Source: Phelpsiimicrobium sp043802125 (GTDB lineage Bacteria; Omnitrophota; Gorgyraeia; Velamenicoccales; Velamenicoccaceae). From it: DNA of 25,925 bases. Location of the stretch: assembly GCA_043802125.1 (NCBI GenBank), contig JAZDLG010000004.1, positions 1 through 25,925 on the forward strand. The letters are read 5' to 3'. The notes beneath the pieces are model-generated. The model was not told the origin of the DNA and did not search any database. It saw nothing but the letters and a program-made list of their open reading frames with translations. Within the stretch, counting starts at the first letter, position 1. Every line of letters begins with the position of its first letter. Of this stretch, positions 1 to 7,257 are shown one piece after another. Both the position numbers and the translations under genes were made by a program.

Positions 1-1100
1 CTGACGTCTAAGCGCTCTATTTCGTCAAAATTATGCAGAGTAGCGTTGCTTATAATAACCCCGGCGCATTCTACTGGTTGGAGTTCCGCGACCGGCGTTA
101 AAACGCCTGTGCGGCCTACGCTTACTATGATATTTTTTACAGTAGTTGTTGCCTGCCTTGCCTGGAATTTATACGCGATGGCCCACCTGGGGCTTTTTGC
201 GGTAAAACCGAGACGCTCCTGTTGCTCGTAAGAATTTACTTTGATGACAATGCCGTCAATCTCGTAATCCAGGCTATCCCTCTCATCCTGCCAATGCCGG
301 CAATACCCAATGACATCCTCAAACGTAGCGCAATGCTTTGCGTGATGATTAATAGGCAGGCCCCAGGATCTGCATTTATCAAGAAATTCCTTCTGCGACG
401 AAAATTCTATACCGCTGAATGCGCCTATAGAATGAGCTAAAAAAAACAGCCTGCGCTTTGAGACGACTTTAGGGTCAAGCGTCTTAAGCGTCCCGGCAGT
501 CGCATTCCTGGGATTGGCAAAAATCGCATGAGTTTCTTCTTCCCTCTCTTTGTTCAATACCTGAAAATCTTTGCGCGACATAAAAGCCTCTCCCCTTATC
601 TCGATCATATCAGGGTGAGCCTGGCCTAACAATTTTAGCGGAATAGCCCTTATGGTCTTTATATTAGATGTCACGTCTTCTCCGTTTTCACCGTCTCCCC
701 GTAAAGCACCCGAAGAAAGCCCGTCTTTTCTGTAAACCAGGCCCAGGCTGACGCCGTCTATTTTTAATTCAGCCATATAATCTATTTTTTCGCCGGGTAA
801 GCTTTTATGCACGCGTTCTTCCCAGTCCCGCATCTCGTCAAAAGAATAAGTATTGTCCAAAGAGAACATCTTTTTTTTATGGCGCACGGTCTTGAAGCCT
901 AAGACAGGTTCGCCTCCGACTCTTTGTGTCGGTGAATCGGGCGTGACAAATTGCGGATTTTGCCGCTCTAACACCTCAAGCCGCTTTAATAGACGATCGT
1001 ATTCTTTATCTGAGATCTTAGGGTCATCCAAGACATAATACTGCCGGTCGTGGCGCCTGACATCCTCCTTAAGTTTATCTATTTCTTTTTTAACATCCAT
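1..1100 (-). CDS. ligA: NAD-dependent DNA ligase LigA, partial (3' end outside window)
   Basis: Seals nicks in duplex DNA during replication and repair, using NAD+ to adenylate itself. About 366 N-terminal residues are present of a protein usually near 670. They cover the Ia/adenylation region and the start of the OB fold. The adenylated lysine is K113 in ELKIDG (codon 762-764). VRHKKKMFSLDN lies before it and the stretch ending ATLHNFDEIERLDV runs off the window edge, as expected for LigA. The reading frame is open through base 1, so the gene is truncated only by the window. The ATG at 1100 overlaps the TAA of the upstream metallophosphoesterase by one base (TAATG), which suggests translational coupling. 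Family assignment is secure; the C-terminal zinc, HhH and BRCT parts cannot be judged. Confidence 0.96.
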   Translation of the reverse strand, partial: MDVKKEIDKLKEDVRRHDRQYYVLDDPKISDKEYDRLLKRLEVLERQNPQFVTPDSPTQRVGGEPVLGFKTVRHKKKMFSLDNTYSFDEMRDWEERVHKSLPGEKIDYMAELKIDGVSLGLVYRKDGLSSGALRGDGENGEDVTSNIKTIRAIPLKLLGQAHPDMIEIRGEAFMSRKDFQVLNKEREEETHAIFANPRNATAGTLKTLDPKVVSKRRLFFLAHSIGAFSGIEFSSQKEFLDKCRSWGLPINHHAKHCATFEDVIGYCRHWQDERDSLDYEIDGIVIKVNSYEQQERLGFTAKSPRWAIAYKFQARQATTTVKNIIVSVGRTGVLTPVAELQPVECAGVIISNATLHNFDEIERLDV

Positions 1101-1825
1101 TATCTGCCTACAGCAAGCCGGCACGCTAACGACCCAGGCAAACCCGCATCTATTATCTTTTTCTGGGCGCTTGCCACATCATAGCTAACGCGCTGGAACT
1201 CAAGACTTGATTCCTCTTCGTCATAGATACAAAAACAGGCCCTTGGATCTGCGTCTCTGGGCTGGCCTACGGAGCCTGCGTTAACAATGTAGCGCTTTCC
1301 TTCTTCTAGAACAAGCCTCAAAGATTCCTTATAGAAGGTCTTATCTGCATCTTCAATATAAATACCTTTCCTATGAGAATGCCCTAGAAAACAGATATTT
1401 GTTTTAAGGGCATAAAAATCTTTAACAGCCTGAAGAGGATCTGTCATATAGTCAAACTCTTCGGGATGGTTCAAAGTGCCATGGACGAGGCAATAATCCT
1501 TAGTTTCTTTGACAAGCTCCAGGTCTAAAAGAAACAAACGGTCAGCTTCAGAAATATTTTCTCTTGTCCACAAAAGCGATCTTTTAGCGTCGTTGTTAAA
1601 ATAATCTATATCCGTTAACCCAACGACTGCCCAATCATGGTTGCCTGCGACACAACAAGCGTTAAGAGCCCTTAAAAGAGATATGCACTCTTTCGGATCA
1701 GCGCCGTAACCTACAATATCTCCGAGAAAAAGATATTTATCTATTTTCGCGTTTTTTAAAAAATCCAGGCAAGCCAGGAAAGCTTCAAGGTTGGAATGAA
1801 CGTCCGAAAACACCGCATAACGCAT
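1100..1825 (-). CDS. calcineurin-like metallophosphoesterase
   Basis: A 241-residue cytoplasmic protein with the full set of metal-binding blocks of the calcineurin-like phosphoesterase fold: SDVHSN near residue 7, FLGDIVGYG near 33, AGNHDWAV near 60, LVHGT near 114 and FLGHSHRKG near 146. It ends with NAGSVGQPRD, typical of the YfcE-like single-domain predicted phosphodiesterases. Such enzymes bind two metal ions and hydrolyse phosphodiesters or phosphomonoesters. The substrate cannot be read from sequence. It lies 5 nt after the acylphosphatase and overlaps ligA by one base, so the three are probably cotranscribed. No signal peptide or membrane segment is seen. Confidence 0.9.
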   Translation of the reverse strand: MRYAVFSDVHSNLEAFLACLDFLKNAKIDKYLFLGDIVGYGADPKECISLLRALNACCVAGNHDWAVVGLTDIDYFNNDAKRSLLWTRENISEADRLFLLDLELVKETKDYCLVHGTLNHPEEFDYMTDPLQAVKDFYALKTNICFLGHSHRKGIYIEDADKTFYKESLRLVLEEGKRYIVNAGSVGQPRDADPRACFCIYDEEESSLEFQRVSYDVASAQKKIIDAGLPGSLACRLAVGR

Positions 1826-1830
1826 ATATG

Positions 1831-2103
1831 TTAAAACTCTATGCTGAAATCTTTAAACTCACCCGTCGCAGAGCCCCAGGAGACTTGTTTTTTTACGATA
1901 TAACCTGAAAATTGCTCTTCTAATCGGTATACGATATCTTTCAATGCCGCCTCTTGGCCTTCGGCAACAACTTCAACATCCCCTCCGCGGATATTTTTTA
2001 CCCAGCCTGATAACCCCAGCTCATTGGCAATGGATTCGGCCGTAAACCTGAACCCCACGCCCTGAACGTGGCCGCTGAATATAACGTGGATTTGCTTTTG
2101 CAT
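1831..2103 (-). CDS. acyP: acylphosphatase
   Basis: A 90-residue enzyme of the normal family length that hydrolyses acyl phosphates such as carbamoyl or 1,3-bisphosphoglyceroyl phosphate. It carries both family signatures: GHVQGVGFRF (catalytic Arg in GVGFR) at about residues 11-20, and GWVKNIRGGDVEV with the catalytic Asn at about 33-45. The ATG lies only 9 nt after the encoded CCA of the tRNA-Pro gene, and the spacer ATTTTCCTG contains no Shine-Dalgarno. It therefore seems to depend on a tRNA-derived leader. An alternative downstream start would remove the conserved N-terminal strand, so the start given is preferred. Confidence 0.94.
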   Translation of the reverse strand: MQKQIHVIFSGHVQGVGFRFTAESIANELGLSGWVKNIRGGDVEVVAEGQEAALKDIVYRLEEQFSGYIVKKQVSWGSATGEFKDFSIEF

Positions 2104-2112
2104 CAGGAAAAT

Positions 2113-2190
2113 TGGTCGGGGGAGCGGGATTTGAACCCGCGACTTCTTGGTCCCGAACCAAGCGCTCTAGCCGAGCTGAGCCATCCCCCG
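2113..2190 (-). tRNA. tRNA-Pro (anticodon CGG), CCA encoded
   Basis: Read on the minus strand the cloverleaf is complete. The acceptor stem is CGGGGGA/TCCCCCG, the D arm GCTC/GAGC, the anticodon arm CTTGG-TTCGGGA-CCAAG with anticodon CGG, the T arm GCGGG-TTCAAAT-CCCGC, the discriminator A and an encoded CCA (2113-2115). It decodes CCG proline codons. It sits between ribE (27 nt upstream) and the acylphosphatase gene (9 nt downstream). Confidence 0.97.
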
Positions 2191-2200
2191 GAGCGGAAGT

Positions 2201-2229
2201 ATCTTATCATAAAGGGGTTACGTTGACAA
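2201..2229 (-). promoter_or_regulatory. candidate promoter of tRNA-Pro and the acyP-ligA genes
   Basis: Minus strand TTGTCA (2224-2229), a 17-nt spacer and TAAGAT (2201-2206). Initiation would fall just ahead of the mature tRNA 5' end at 2190. The -35 box overlaps the last codons of ribE. The -10 matches only four of six consensus positions, so read-through from the rib operon is an alternative. Confidence 0.42.
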
Positions 2230-2796
2230 TGCGCCCTTTAAAAGCATATCAAACTCAATATTGACTTTATCGCCTGACTGCTTTTTCCATAAAGTAGTTG
2301 CTTTAGCCGTATGCGGGATTATACAGACAGAAAACCCTCCGCTTTTTTTATCAGCTATGGTCAGGCTGATACCATCCACAGCCACGGATCCTTTGCGGAC
2401 GATATATCTTAAGAATTTAGGAGAAACACCTATCTGAAATTCCAGATTACCTCTGGAGATCTTCCTGGAGCGGATAGCAGCAACACAATCCACGTGGCCT
2501 GAGACAAAATGGCCGCCCATACGGTCACCTGCCTTCAAAGCCCTTTCCAAATTGAGGCGCTCTCCATATGCCAAACTCTTCAAGGTCGTAGCGCCCAACG
2601 TTTCGCCAATTACGTCAAACGAAAGAACGAGTGCGCGCACGCCTACAACTGTAAGGCACGCTCCATTGACACAAATACTGTCGCCCACTTTTGTGCCTTC
2701 GGCAACCTTGTCTGACAAGATCTCAAGACGCGTTATGGCTCCCCTCTTACGCATTGCCTTTACCTGCCCTGTTTCCTCAATAATGCCGGTGAACAT
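2218..2796 (-). CDS. ribE: riboflavin synthase alpha chain
   Basis: Catalyses the last step of riboflavin synthesis, dismutation of two 6,7-dimethyl-8-ribityllumazine molecules. The 192 residues form the expected two tandem lumazine-binding barrels. The first starts MFTGIIEETG with NGACLTV at about 44-50. The second has SGHVDCVA near 99, VDGISLT near 140 and IIPHTAKATTL near 160. Slightly shorter than the usual 200-215 residues but no block is missing. It is the last gene of the rib operon, 5 nt after ribD. It uses the product of RibH, encoded earlier in the same operon. Confidence 0.96.
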   Translation of the reverse strand: MFTGIIEETGQVKAMRKRGAITRLEILSDKVAEGTKVGDSICVNGACLTVVGVRALVLSFDVIGETLGATTLKSLAYGERLNLERALKAGDRMGGHFVSGHVDCVAAIRSRKISRGNLEFQIGVSPKFLRYIVRKGSVAVDGISLTIADKKSGGFSVCIIPHTAKATTLWKKQSGDKVNIEFDMLLKGALST

Positions 2797-2801
2797 AAGT
2801 T

Positions 2802-3899
2802 TTATCTATAGTCCAGATACCCCTCTAACATGATATCGCCTGAAAACCGCTTCATCGTGATATCTTTTAGTCCAATGGCAGACCTCAATTGTTTGACGCC
2901 CTTTCCGCCAACAGCAGGAATGCTATTGGTGCCGCCAATGATCTTCGGTGCTATAAACACAATAGCCTTATCAGCCAAGCGTAAGTCTAGAAACGAACCT
3001 ATCAATGCTGAACCACCCTCCACCAAAACATTCCTGATCTCCAGTTGCCCAAGCTTTTCCAAAAGCTCCCTTATATCTACCCTGCCTTTTTTTGATCTTG
3101 TGCGGATAACCAAAACACCCATTTGCCTTAATTTTTTTTCTTTTAAAATTGCCTTTTTAACGCAGGCCACGATCACCGGCTGACAAGTATTTAATAATTT
3201 TGCGCTCAGGGGTATTCTTAAACGCGAATCAACCACGACTTTTATAAGTTTGTTGCCCTTAAAACGCTCCGATGGCATTTCAAGGACAGGATCATCTTTT
3301 AATACCGTATTGACACCGACCATGATGCAATCGTAGAACCGGCGACTCAAGTGCGCGTATTGACGCGAAGACTCGCTTGTTATCCATTTAGATTCGCCTG
3401 TGCGTGTCGCGGTCTTTCCGTCCAGAGATTCCGCTATCTTGACAGTGACAAAAGGCATGCCTTTTGTCACGGCCTTAATAAAAGGTTCGTTGAGGCGCCT
3501 GATCTCGTCTTCAAAAAATCCGACGCTGACCTTAATGCCGGCCTCTCTCAATGCCCTGACACCCCTGCCGCTTGTGATAGGGTTGGGGTCTATGATGCCG
3601 CAATAGACTTTTTTGATACCTGCCAAAATTATCTCATCCACACAAGGGCCGGTGCGGCCATAATGGCTGCAAGGCTCAAAAGTGCAATATAGGCTGGCAC
3701 CTCGGGCCTGCCTGCCGGCCTCTTTTAAGGCATAGATCTCAGCGTGCGGGCCTCCGGCCTTCTTATGGAAACCTCGGCCTACGACCCGGCCGTTCCTGAC
3801 AACAACCGCGCCCACTAAAGGATTAGGAAAAGTCTCGCCTCTTGCCCCTTCTGCCAGAGATATAGCCATGCGGATAAATCTCTTCACATCAGCTTGCAT
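2802..3899 (-). CDS. ribD: bifunctional diaminohydroxyphosphoribosylaminopyrimidine deaminase / 5-amino-6-(5-phosphoribosylamino)uracil reductase
   Basis: A 365-residue, normal-length RibD. The N-terminal deaminase (about 1-145) has the zinc site PHAEIYAL (H52, E54) and EPCSHYGRTGPC (C77, C86). The C-terminal reductase (about 147-360) carries VTVKIAESLDGKTAT, SKWITSESSR and a late VEGGSALIGSFL block for NADPH binding. It converts the GTP cyclohydrolase II product to the pyrimidine used by RibH. The family usually reads GRTPPC where this protein has GRTGPC, a small change next to the zinc cysteine. The ATG at 3899 lies inside the PHP gene (16-nt overlap), indicating coupled translation. Confidence 0.96.
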   Translation of the reverse strand: MQADVKRFIRMAISLAEGARGETFPNPLVGAVVVRNGRVVGRGFHKKAGGPHAEIYALKEAGRQARGASLYCTFEPCSHYGRTGPCVDEIILAGIKKVYCGIIDPNPITSGRGVRALREAGIKVSVGFFEDEIRRLNEPFIKAVTKGMPFVTVKIAESLDGKTATRTGESKWITSESSRQYAHLSRRFYDCIMVGVNTVLKDDPVLEMPSERFKGNKLIKVVVDSRLRIPLSAKLLNTCQPVIVACVKKAILKEKKLRQMGVLVIRTRSKKGRVDIRELLEKLGQLEIRNVLVEGGSALIGSFLDLRLADKAIVFIAPKIIGGTNSIPAVGGKGVKQLRSAIGLKDITMKRFSGDIMLEGYLDYR

Positions 3900-4711
3900 T
3901 GTGCCTCTTTGAGCTTTTCCACATACTCATAAGGTAGTTTTACTTTACCCATGCGCACTGCCTCTTTGGCCTCGCCGTGACAGTCAGAACCACCTGTCAG
4001 GATGAGGTTATATTTTTCGGCTATTTTTATAAACTCCTTCTTTTGATATTCGGAGTGCTCCGCATAAAAGCATTCAATGCCCATGATACCGGCTTTGACG
4101 AAATCAGATATCAGCGCGCTATCGTCAAGAGTATATGGATGAGCCAAAACGGGTATGCCCTTTACCTTTAATATCCAATCAATCGCCTCCTTGGGCGTCA
4201 TTTTAAATTTTCCGACGTAAGCAGGGCTCTTGTCACCGATATAACGATAGAACGCCTCGGCTATAGAACCCACATGCCCTTTTTTATACAGCGCCCTTGC
4301 TACATGCAGGCGGCCGATACTACCTGCGCCGGCCAAATCAAAAATATCGTGCGGTTCTATGACAACTTTGTGATCTTTTAATTTTTTACATATTTCGTAA
4401 ATGCGCTTGACCCTGATATCCTGCATATCTTTGAGCATCTTTAAAAAATCGAAGTCCTTATGGTCAAAAAGATACCCAAGGATGTGGATCTCCCTGCCCT
4501 TTGATTCGGCGGTCAACTCAACGCCTGTGAGCACTTCAAGGTCTTCCCCAGCGGCTTTTAATGCCGGGTCAATAGCGTCTACCGTATCATGGTCTGTGAT
4601 GGAGATGCAGGCGAGCCCTGCTTTGCGGGCTTGGGCAACTATTGCCTGAGGCGAGAACGTGCCGTCTGAAAAGCTGCTATGAACGTGGAGATCGGCAAAT
4701 TTTGAGCACAT
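3884..4711 (-). CDS. PHP-domain phosphoesterase (YciV/TrpH-like)
   Basis: A 275-residue single PHP domain. Metal-binding blocks are DLHVHSSFSDGT at 7-18, ITDHDTVDAI near 38, TGVELTAE near 61, LAHPYTLDD near 190 and GGSDCHGEAK near 241. Relatives include the RNase AM / 3',5'-nucleoside bisphosphate phosphatase group (YciV/TrpH), which act on short RNA ends or pAp. That substrate is inferred from family only. It sits in the rib operon between nusB (14 nt upstream) and ribD (16-nt overlap). No riboflavin-pathway step obviously needs it, although the pathway does have a dephosphorylation step (of the RibD product) usually done by HAD enzymes. A role there is speculation. Confidence 0.9.
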   Translation of the reverse strand: MCSKFADLHVHSSFSDGTFSPQAIVAQARKAGLACISITDHDTVDAIDPALKAAGEDLEVLTGVELTAESKGREIHILGYLFDHKDFDFLKMLKDMQDIRVKRIYEICKKLKDHKVVIEPHDIFDLAGAGSIGRLHVARALYKKGHVGSIAEAFYRYIGDKSPAYVGKFKMTPKEAIDWILKVKGIPVLAHPYTLDDSALISDFVKAGIMGIECFYAEHSEYQKKEFIKIAEKYNLILTGGSDCHGEAKEAVRMGKVKLPYEYVEKLKEAQCKLM

Positions 4712-4725
4712 TTGAATCTGTCCAC

Positions 4726-5154
4726 TTAAGATTTAGGGCCGGGGTTTTTATCTTTGTTGATCTTATCCAGGATGCCGTTGACGAATTTGCCGGATTCAAG
4801 ATCTCCGTATTTCTTGGCCAGTTCAACCGCTTCGTTAATGGCCACTTTAGGAGGGATATCATCTCTAAAAAGTAACTCAAAACTTGCCAGTCGCAATATG
4901 TTCCTGTCAACGGTAGCCATACGGTCTAATTGCCAATTGGTGGCGGACATAGCGATTGTTTCGTCTATGGCGACAAGATTATCGCCGACACTCGTGGCTA
5001 ATTCCGTGGCAAAGGCCCTTACAGATGGCTCTTCCTCGGCATTAGCAGCCATGGCGAAAAAATCATCTATAAGCTCTTTAACACAGGCGTTCGTAACGTC
5101 AGCCTGGTAAAGAAGCTGAAGCGCCAATTCTCTGGCTTTAGTGCGTTTACGCAT
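4726..5154 (-). CDS. nusB: transcription antitermination factor NusB
   Basis: A 142-residue all-helical NusB. The N-terminal RNA-binding start MRKRTKARELALQLLYQADV and the C-terminal NILRLASFEL...PPKVAINEAVELAK...FVNGILDKI are typical. It binds boxA RNA with NusE (S10) in rRNA antitermination complexes. It lies inside the riboflavin operon, 142 nt after ribH. ribH-nusB adjacency is common in bacteria. Two stable hairpins occupy the ribH-nusB gap. Confidence 0.95.
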   Translation of the reverse strand: MRKRTKARELALQLLYQADVTNACVKELIDDFFAMAANAEEEPSVRAFATELATSVGDNLVAIDETIAMSATNWQLDRMATVDRNILRLASFELLFRDDIPPKVAINEAVELAKKYGDLESGKFVNGILDKINKDKNPGPKS

Positions 5155-5172
5155 AAAACCTAGTTCTTGTTT

Positions 5173-5219
5173 ATCCTCGACGTTAACCTTAAAATAATTA
5201 AAAGGTAAACGTCAAGGAT
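5173..5219 (-). repeat. 18-bp stem hairpin between ribH and nusB
   Basis: Arms 5173-5190 and 5202-5219 are inverted repeats (plus strand ATCCTCGACGTTAACCTT against AAGGTAAACGTCAAGGAT). The stem has one G-T pair, one mismatch and an 11-nt A+T loop. No T-run follows on the minus strand, so it is not a classic terminator. It would be in the rib mRNA, where it could act in processing or mRNA stability. Confidence 0.6.
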
Positions 5220-5231
5220 GAATTCGCCCTA

Positions 5232-5288
5232 ACAGCTTACGTCGCGACAAACGCTCCCCTACCTTCGGTAGGGCAGGCTGTAAGCTGT
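5232..5288. repeat. nested palindromic element ACAGCTTAC...GTAAGCTGT
   Basis: The outer 9-bp arms 5232-5240 and 5280-5288 are perfect inverses. They enclose a second perfect 7-bp hairpin CCCTACC-TTC-GGTAGGG (5257-5273). The compact two-level palindrome between ribH and nusB looks like a small dispersed intergenic repeat. No other copy is in this window, so dispersal is unproven. Confidence 0.55.
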
Positions 5289-5296
5289 GGGCTCAT

Positions 5297-5761
5297 TCAT
5301 ATTATATCTAACAAATTGACCATTTCAATAGCATTTAAGGCAGCGTCCTTGCCTTTGTTGCCGCCCTTAGTGCCGGCTCTCTCCATCGCCTGTTCTAACG
5401 TATCTGCGGTAATTATACCGAAGATCACGGGAAGGCCTGTTTCCATGGAAACATGAGCTATGCCCTTAGCGGCTTCGCCGGCGATAAAATCAAAATGCGG
5501 CGTATCCCCACGGATGATCGTGCCAAGGCATATCACTGCGTCAAACTTTTTACTCTTAGCGAGCTTTAAGGCAATAGTCGGTATCTCAAAAGCGCCTGGT
5601 ACCCAGGAGATCTCTATTTCGCTTTCTTTGGCGCCGTGGCGCTTTAAAGTGTCACAACACCCTTCAAGCAAAGATTTTGTCACAAAATCATTAAAACGCG
5701 AAACAACTATACTAAAACGCTTGCCCTTCACCACCATGCCACCCTCATTCACCCTAACCAT
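5297..5761 (-). CDS. ribH: 6,7-dimethyl-8-ribityllumazine synthase
   Basis: Condenses 3,4-dihydroxy-2-butanone 4-phosphate (made by RibBA) with the RibD-derived pyrimidine. The 154 residues include VVSRFNDFVTKSLLEG (19-34), SWVPGAFEIP (52-61) and LGTIIRGDTPHFDFI with the catalytic H89. These are the standard substrate-binding blocks of icosahedral lumazine synthases. The ATG at 5761 is preceded by AAGGAGG at good spacing. It starts 23 nt after ribBA ends. Confidence 0.97.
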   Translation of the reverse strand: MVRVNEGGMVVKGKRFSIVVSRFNDFVTKSLLEGCCDTLKRHGAKESEIEISWVPGAFEIPTIALKLAKSKKFDAVICLGTIIRGDTPHFDFIAGEAAKGIAHVSMETGLPVIFGIITADTLEQAMERAGTKGGNKGKDAALNAIEMVNLLDII

Positions 5762-5784
5762 TTGTCCCTCCTTGTTTGAATGTT

Positions 5785-7008
5785 TTAGTCAAACATATGC
5801 CCCAGTTTTTCCTTTTTTGTCTTAAGATACTTTGTATTCTCCCGGGTCTTATTAGGCTCCAGGCTTAGCCTTTCTGCGATATGCAGGCCATAACCCTCCA
5901 GCCCGACGATCTTACGGGGGTTGTTTGTTAAAAGCCTGATCTTTTTTATACCCAGATCCACCAGGATCTGAGCTCCTATGCCGTAATCCCTCAGGTCCGC
6001 GGGAAATCCTAACGCCTCGTTGGCCTCAACCGTATCCAACCCCTGGTCCTGAAGAGAATAAGCTTTGATCTTATTGGCAAGGCCGATGCCCCGGCCCTCT
6101 TGTTTCATATAAAGGATAACGCCTCTCTTTTGTTTAGCCACGAGTTCCATGGCTTTTTTTAATTGCTGGCCGCAATCGCAGCGCAAAGACCCGAAAACAT
6201 CTCCGGTCAGACATTCCGAATGAACCCGCACTAAGACCGCTTCATCTTTATTCGTCTCGGATACGCTGCCCATGCATAAGGCGACATGATGAGACCCATC
6301 CAGGACAGACTCATAAAGGGCCATCCTGAACTCCCCGAATTCTGTCGGAAGCTTTGTTTCAACTATCTTTTTGACGAGAACTTCGCTTTTACGCCTATAT
6401 TCAATAAGACTCTCAATAGAACATATCTTTAAACAATGCCTGACGGAAAATTCTATCAATTGCGGCAGGCGGCTCATCGTGCCGTCCTCATTCATGATCT
6501 CGCAAATAACGCCTGCGGGATACAATCCGGCGAGCCTGGCCAAATCAACAGAGGCTTCGGTATGGCCCGCTCTCACTAAAACCCCTCCGCGCAGGGCTCG
6601 CAGAGGAAAAAGATGGCCCGGCCTGATAAAATCACCGGGCTTAGCATCAGGCGCTATTAACTTTTTTATCGTGCGAGAACGATCATGGGCTGAAATACCA
6701 GTAGTAACTCCTTCCCTCGCATCAACAGAGATCATCCAGGCCGTGGCATATGGATCCCTCTCAAAATGGTCCCTTGCAAAAGGGCTGACCATCGGATAGA
6801 TCTCCAAGGCCTTTAGCCTTTCATCCTCCATAGGTATGCAGATCAGGCCCCGGCCGAACTTTGCCATAAAATTGATATGCTCGGGGGTTACAAATCCTGC
6901 GGCCATGACAAGATCACCTTCGTTCTCGCGGTCCTCATCATCTACGACGATGACCATCTTGCCATGTTTCAGGTCTTCCAAAATTTCTTCAATGGAGTTG
7001 AAGCGCAT
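5785..7008 (-). CDS. ribBA: bifunctional 3,4-dihydroxy-2-butanone-4-phosphate synthase / GTP cyclohydrolase II
   Basis: Starts both branches of riboflavin synthesis. The N-terminal RibB half (about 1-200) has VVDDEDRENEGDLV (21-34) and VRAGHTEASVDLA (145-157). The C-terminal RibA half has VRVHSECLTGDVFGSLRCDC with zinc ligands C266, C277 and C279, and YMKQEGRGIGL (300-310). At 407 residues it is full length. It is the first gene after the FMN riboswitch. The start MRFNSIEEILEDLKHG aligns well with known RibBA N-termini. Yet the ATG follows directly on the six T residues of the terminator, with no Shine-Dalgarno. The next internal Met is too far in to be the real start. Confidence 0.97.
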   Translation of the reverse strand: MRFNSIEEILEDLKHGKMVIVVDDEDRENEGDLVMAAGFVTPEHINFMAKFGRGLICIPMEDERLKALEIYPMVSPFARDHFERDPYATAWMISVDAREGVTTGISAHDRSRTIKKLIAPDAKPGDFIRPGHLFPLRALRGGVLVRAGHTEASVDLARLAGLYPAGVICEIMNEDGTMSRLPQLIEFSVRHCLKICSIESLIEYRRKSEVLVKKIVETKLPTEFGEFRMALYESVLDGSHHVALCMGSVSETNKDEAVLVRVHSECLTGDVFGSLRCDCGQQLKKAMELVAKQKRGVILYMKQEGRGIGLANKIKAYSLQDQGLDTVEANEALGFPADLRDYGIGAQILVDLGIKKIRLLTNNPRKIVGLEGYGLHIAERLSLEPNKTRENTKYLKTKKEKLGHMFD

Positions 7009-7035
7009 AAAAAAGCCCGAAGATAAGTCTTCGGG
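7009..7035 (-). terminator. intrinsic terminator of the FMN riboswitch
   Basis: Minus strand CCCGAAGA-CTTA-TCTTCGGG, then C and six T (7009-7014). This is an 8-bp perfect stem with a 4-nt loop. The T-run ends at the base before the ribBA ATG. The 5' arm and its flank (7027-7038) are an exact 12-nt complement of the aptamer 5' strand (7180-7191), giving the antiterminator pairing. Confidence 0.9.
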
Positions 7036-7063
7036 AAATGGCTGATCTAAAAATAATGCTCCT

Positions 7064-7192
7064 GATCTTCTATCATCTAGGCTCTACTATTGGCTCAAGA
7101 TTTACACTTGATCTGCCCCTTATCGGGGCTCGCAGGCTTTCCGCCGTAGGCGGCTAACTGCCAGCTGGGACTTTCACCCTTTCCCGAAGACC
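7064..7192 (-). promoter_or_regulatory. FMN riboswitch (RFN element)
   Basis: Minus strand shows the RFN consensus in order: GGTCTTCGGGAAAGGGTGAAA, TCCC..CTGGCAGT, GCCTGCGAGCC, CAGATCAAGTGTAAATCTTG, GAGCC and closing GAAGATC. P1 is GGTCTTC (7186-7192) with GAAGATC (7064-7070), including one G-T pair. It binds FMN and is placed to control the whole ribBA-ribE operon by transcription attenuation through the terminator just downstream. The GCCGCC..GGCGG insertion near 7139-7155 is the variable arm. Confidence 0.96.
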
Positions 7193-7200
7193 GTCCTATA

Positions 7201-7229
7201 AATATAATGTTTCAATAGCGAATTGTCAA
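7201..7229 (-). promoter_or_regulatory. sigma-70-type promoter of the riboflavin operon
   Basis: Minus strand TTGACA (7224-7229, perfect), 17-nt spacer and TATATT (7201-7206). Transcription would start near 7193-7194, just before the riboswitch P1. The -35 overlaps that of the divergent pncC promoter. Confidence 0.8.
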
Positions 7230-7251
7230 GAGGATTGTTTTGGTATATAAT
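7223..7251 (+). promoter_or_regulatory. promoter of pncC-thpR (leaderless)
   Basis: Plus strand TTGTCA (7223-7228), 17-nt spacer and a perfect TATAAT (7246-7251). Seven bases after the -10 is position 7258, the A of an in-frame ATG. The mRNA is therefore predicted to have no leader. The -35 shares five bases with the rib operon -35 on the other strand. Confidence 0.72.
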
Positions 7252-7257
7252 ATGGCC

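Noticed and set aside
46..440. Two short plus-strand frames
   Set aside because: They are opposite ligA, whose minus-strand frame is clearly conserved protein.
7240..7257. TTG-start extension of pncC
   Set aside because: The codons cover the -10 box, so they would not be transcribed; the family start fits ATG at 7258.
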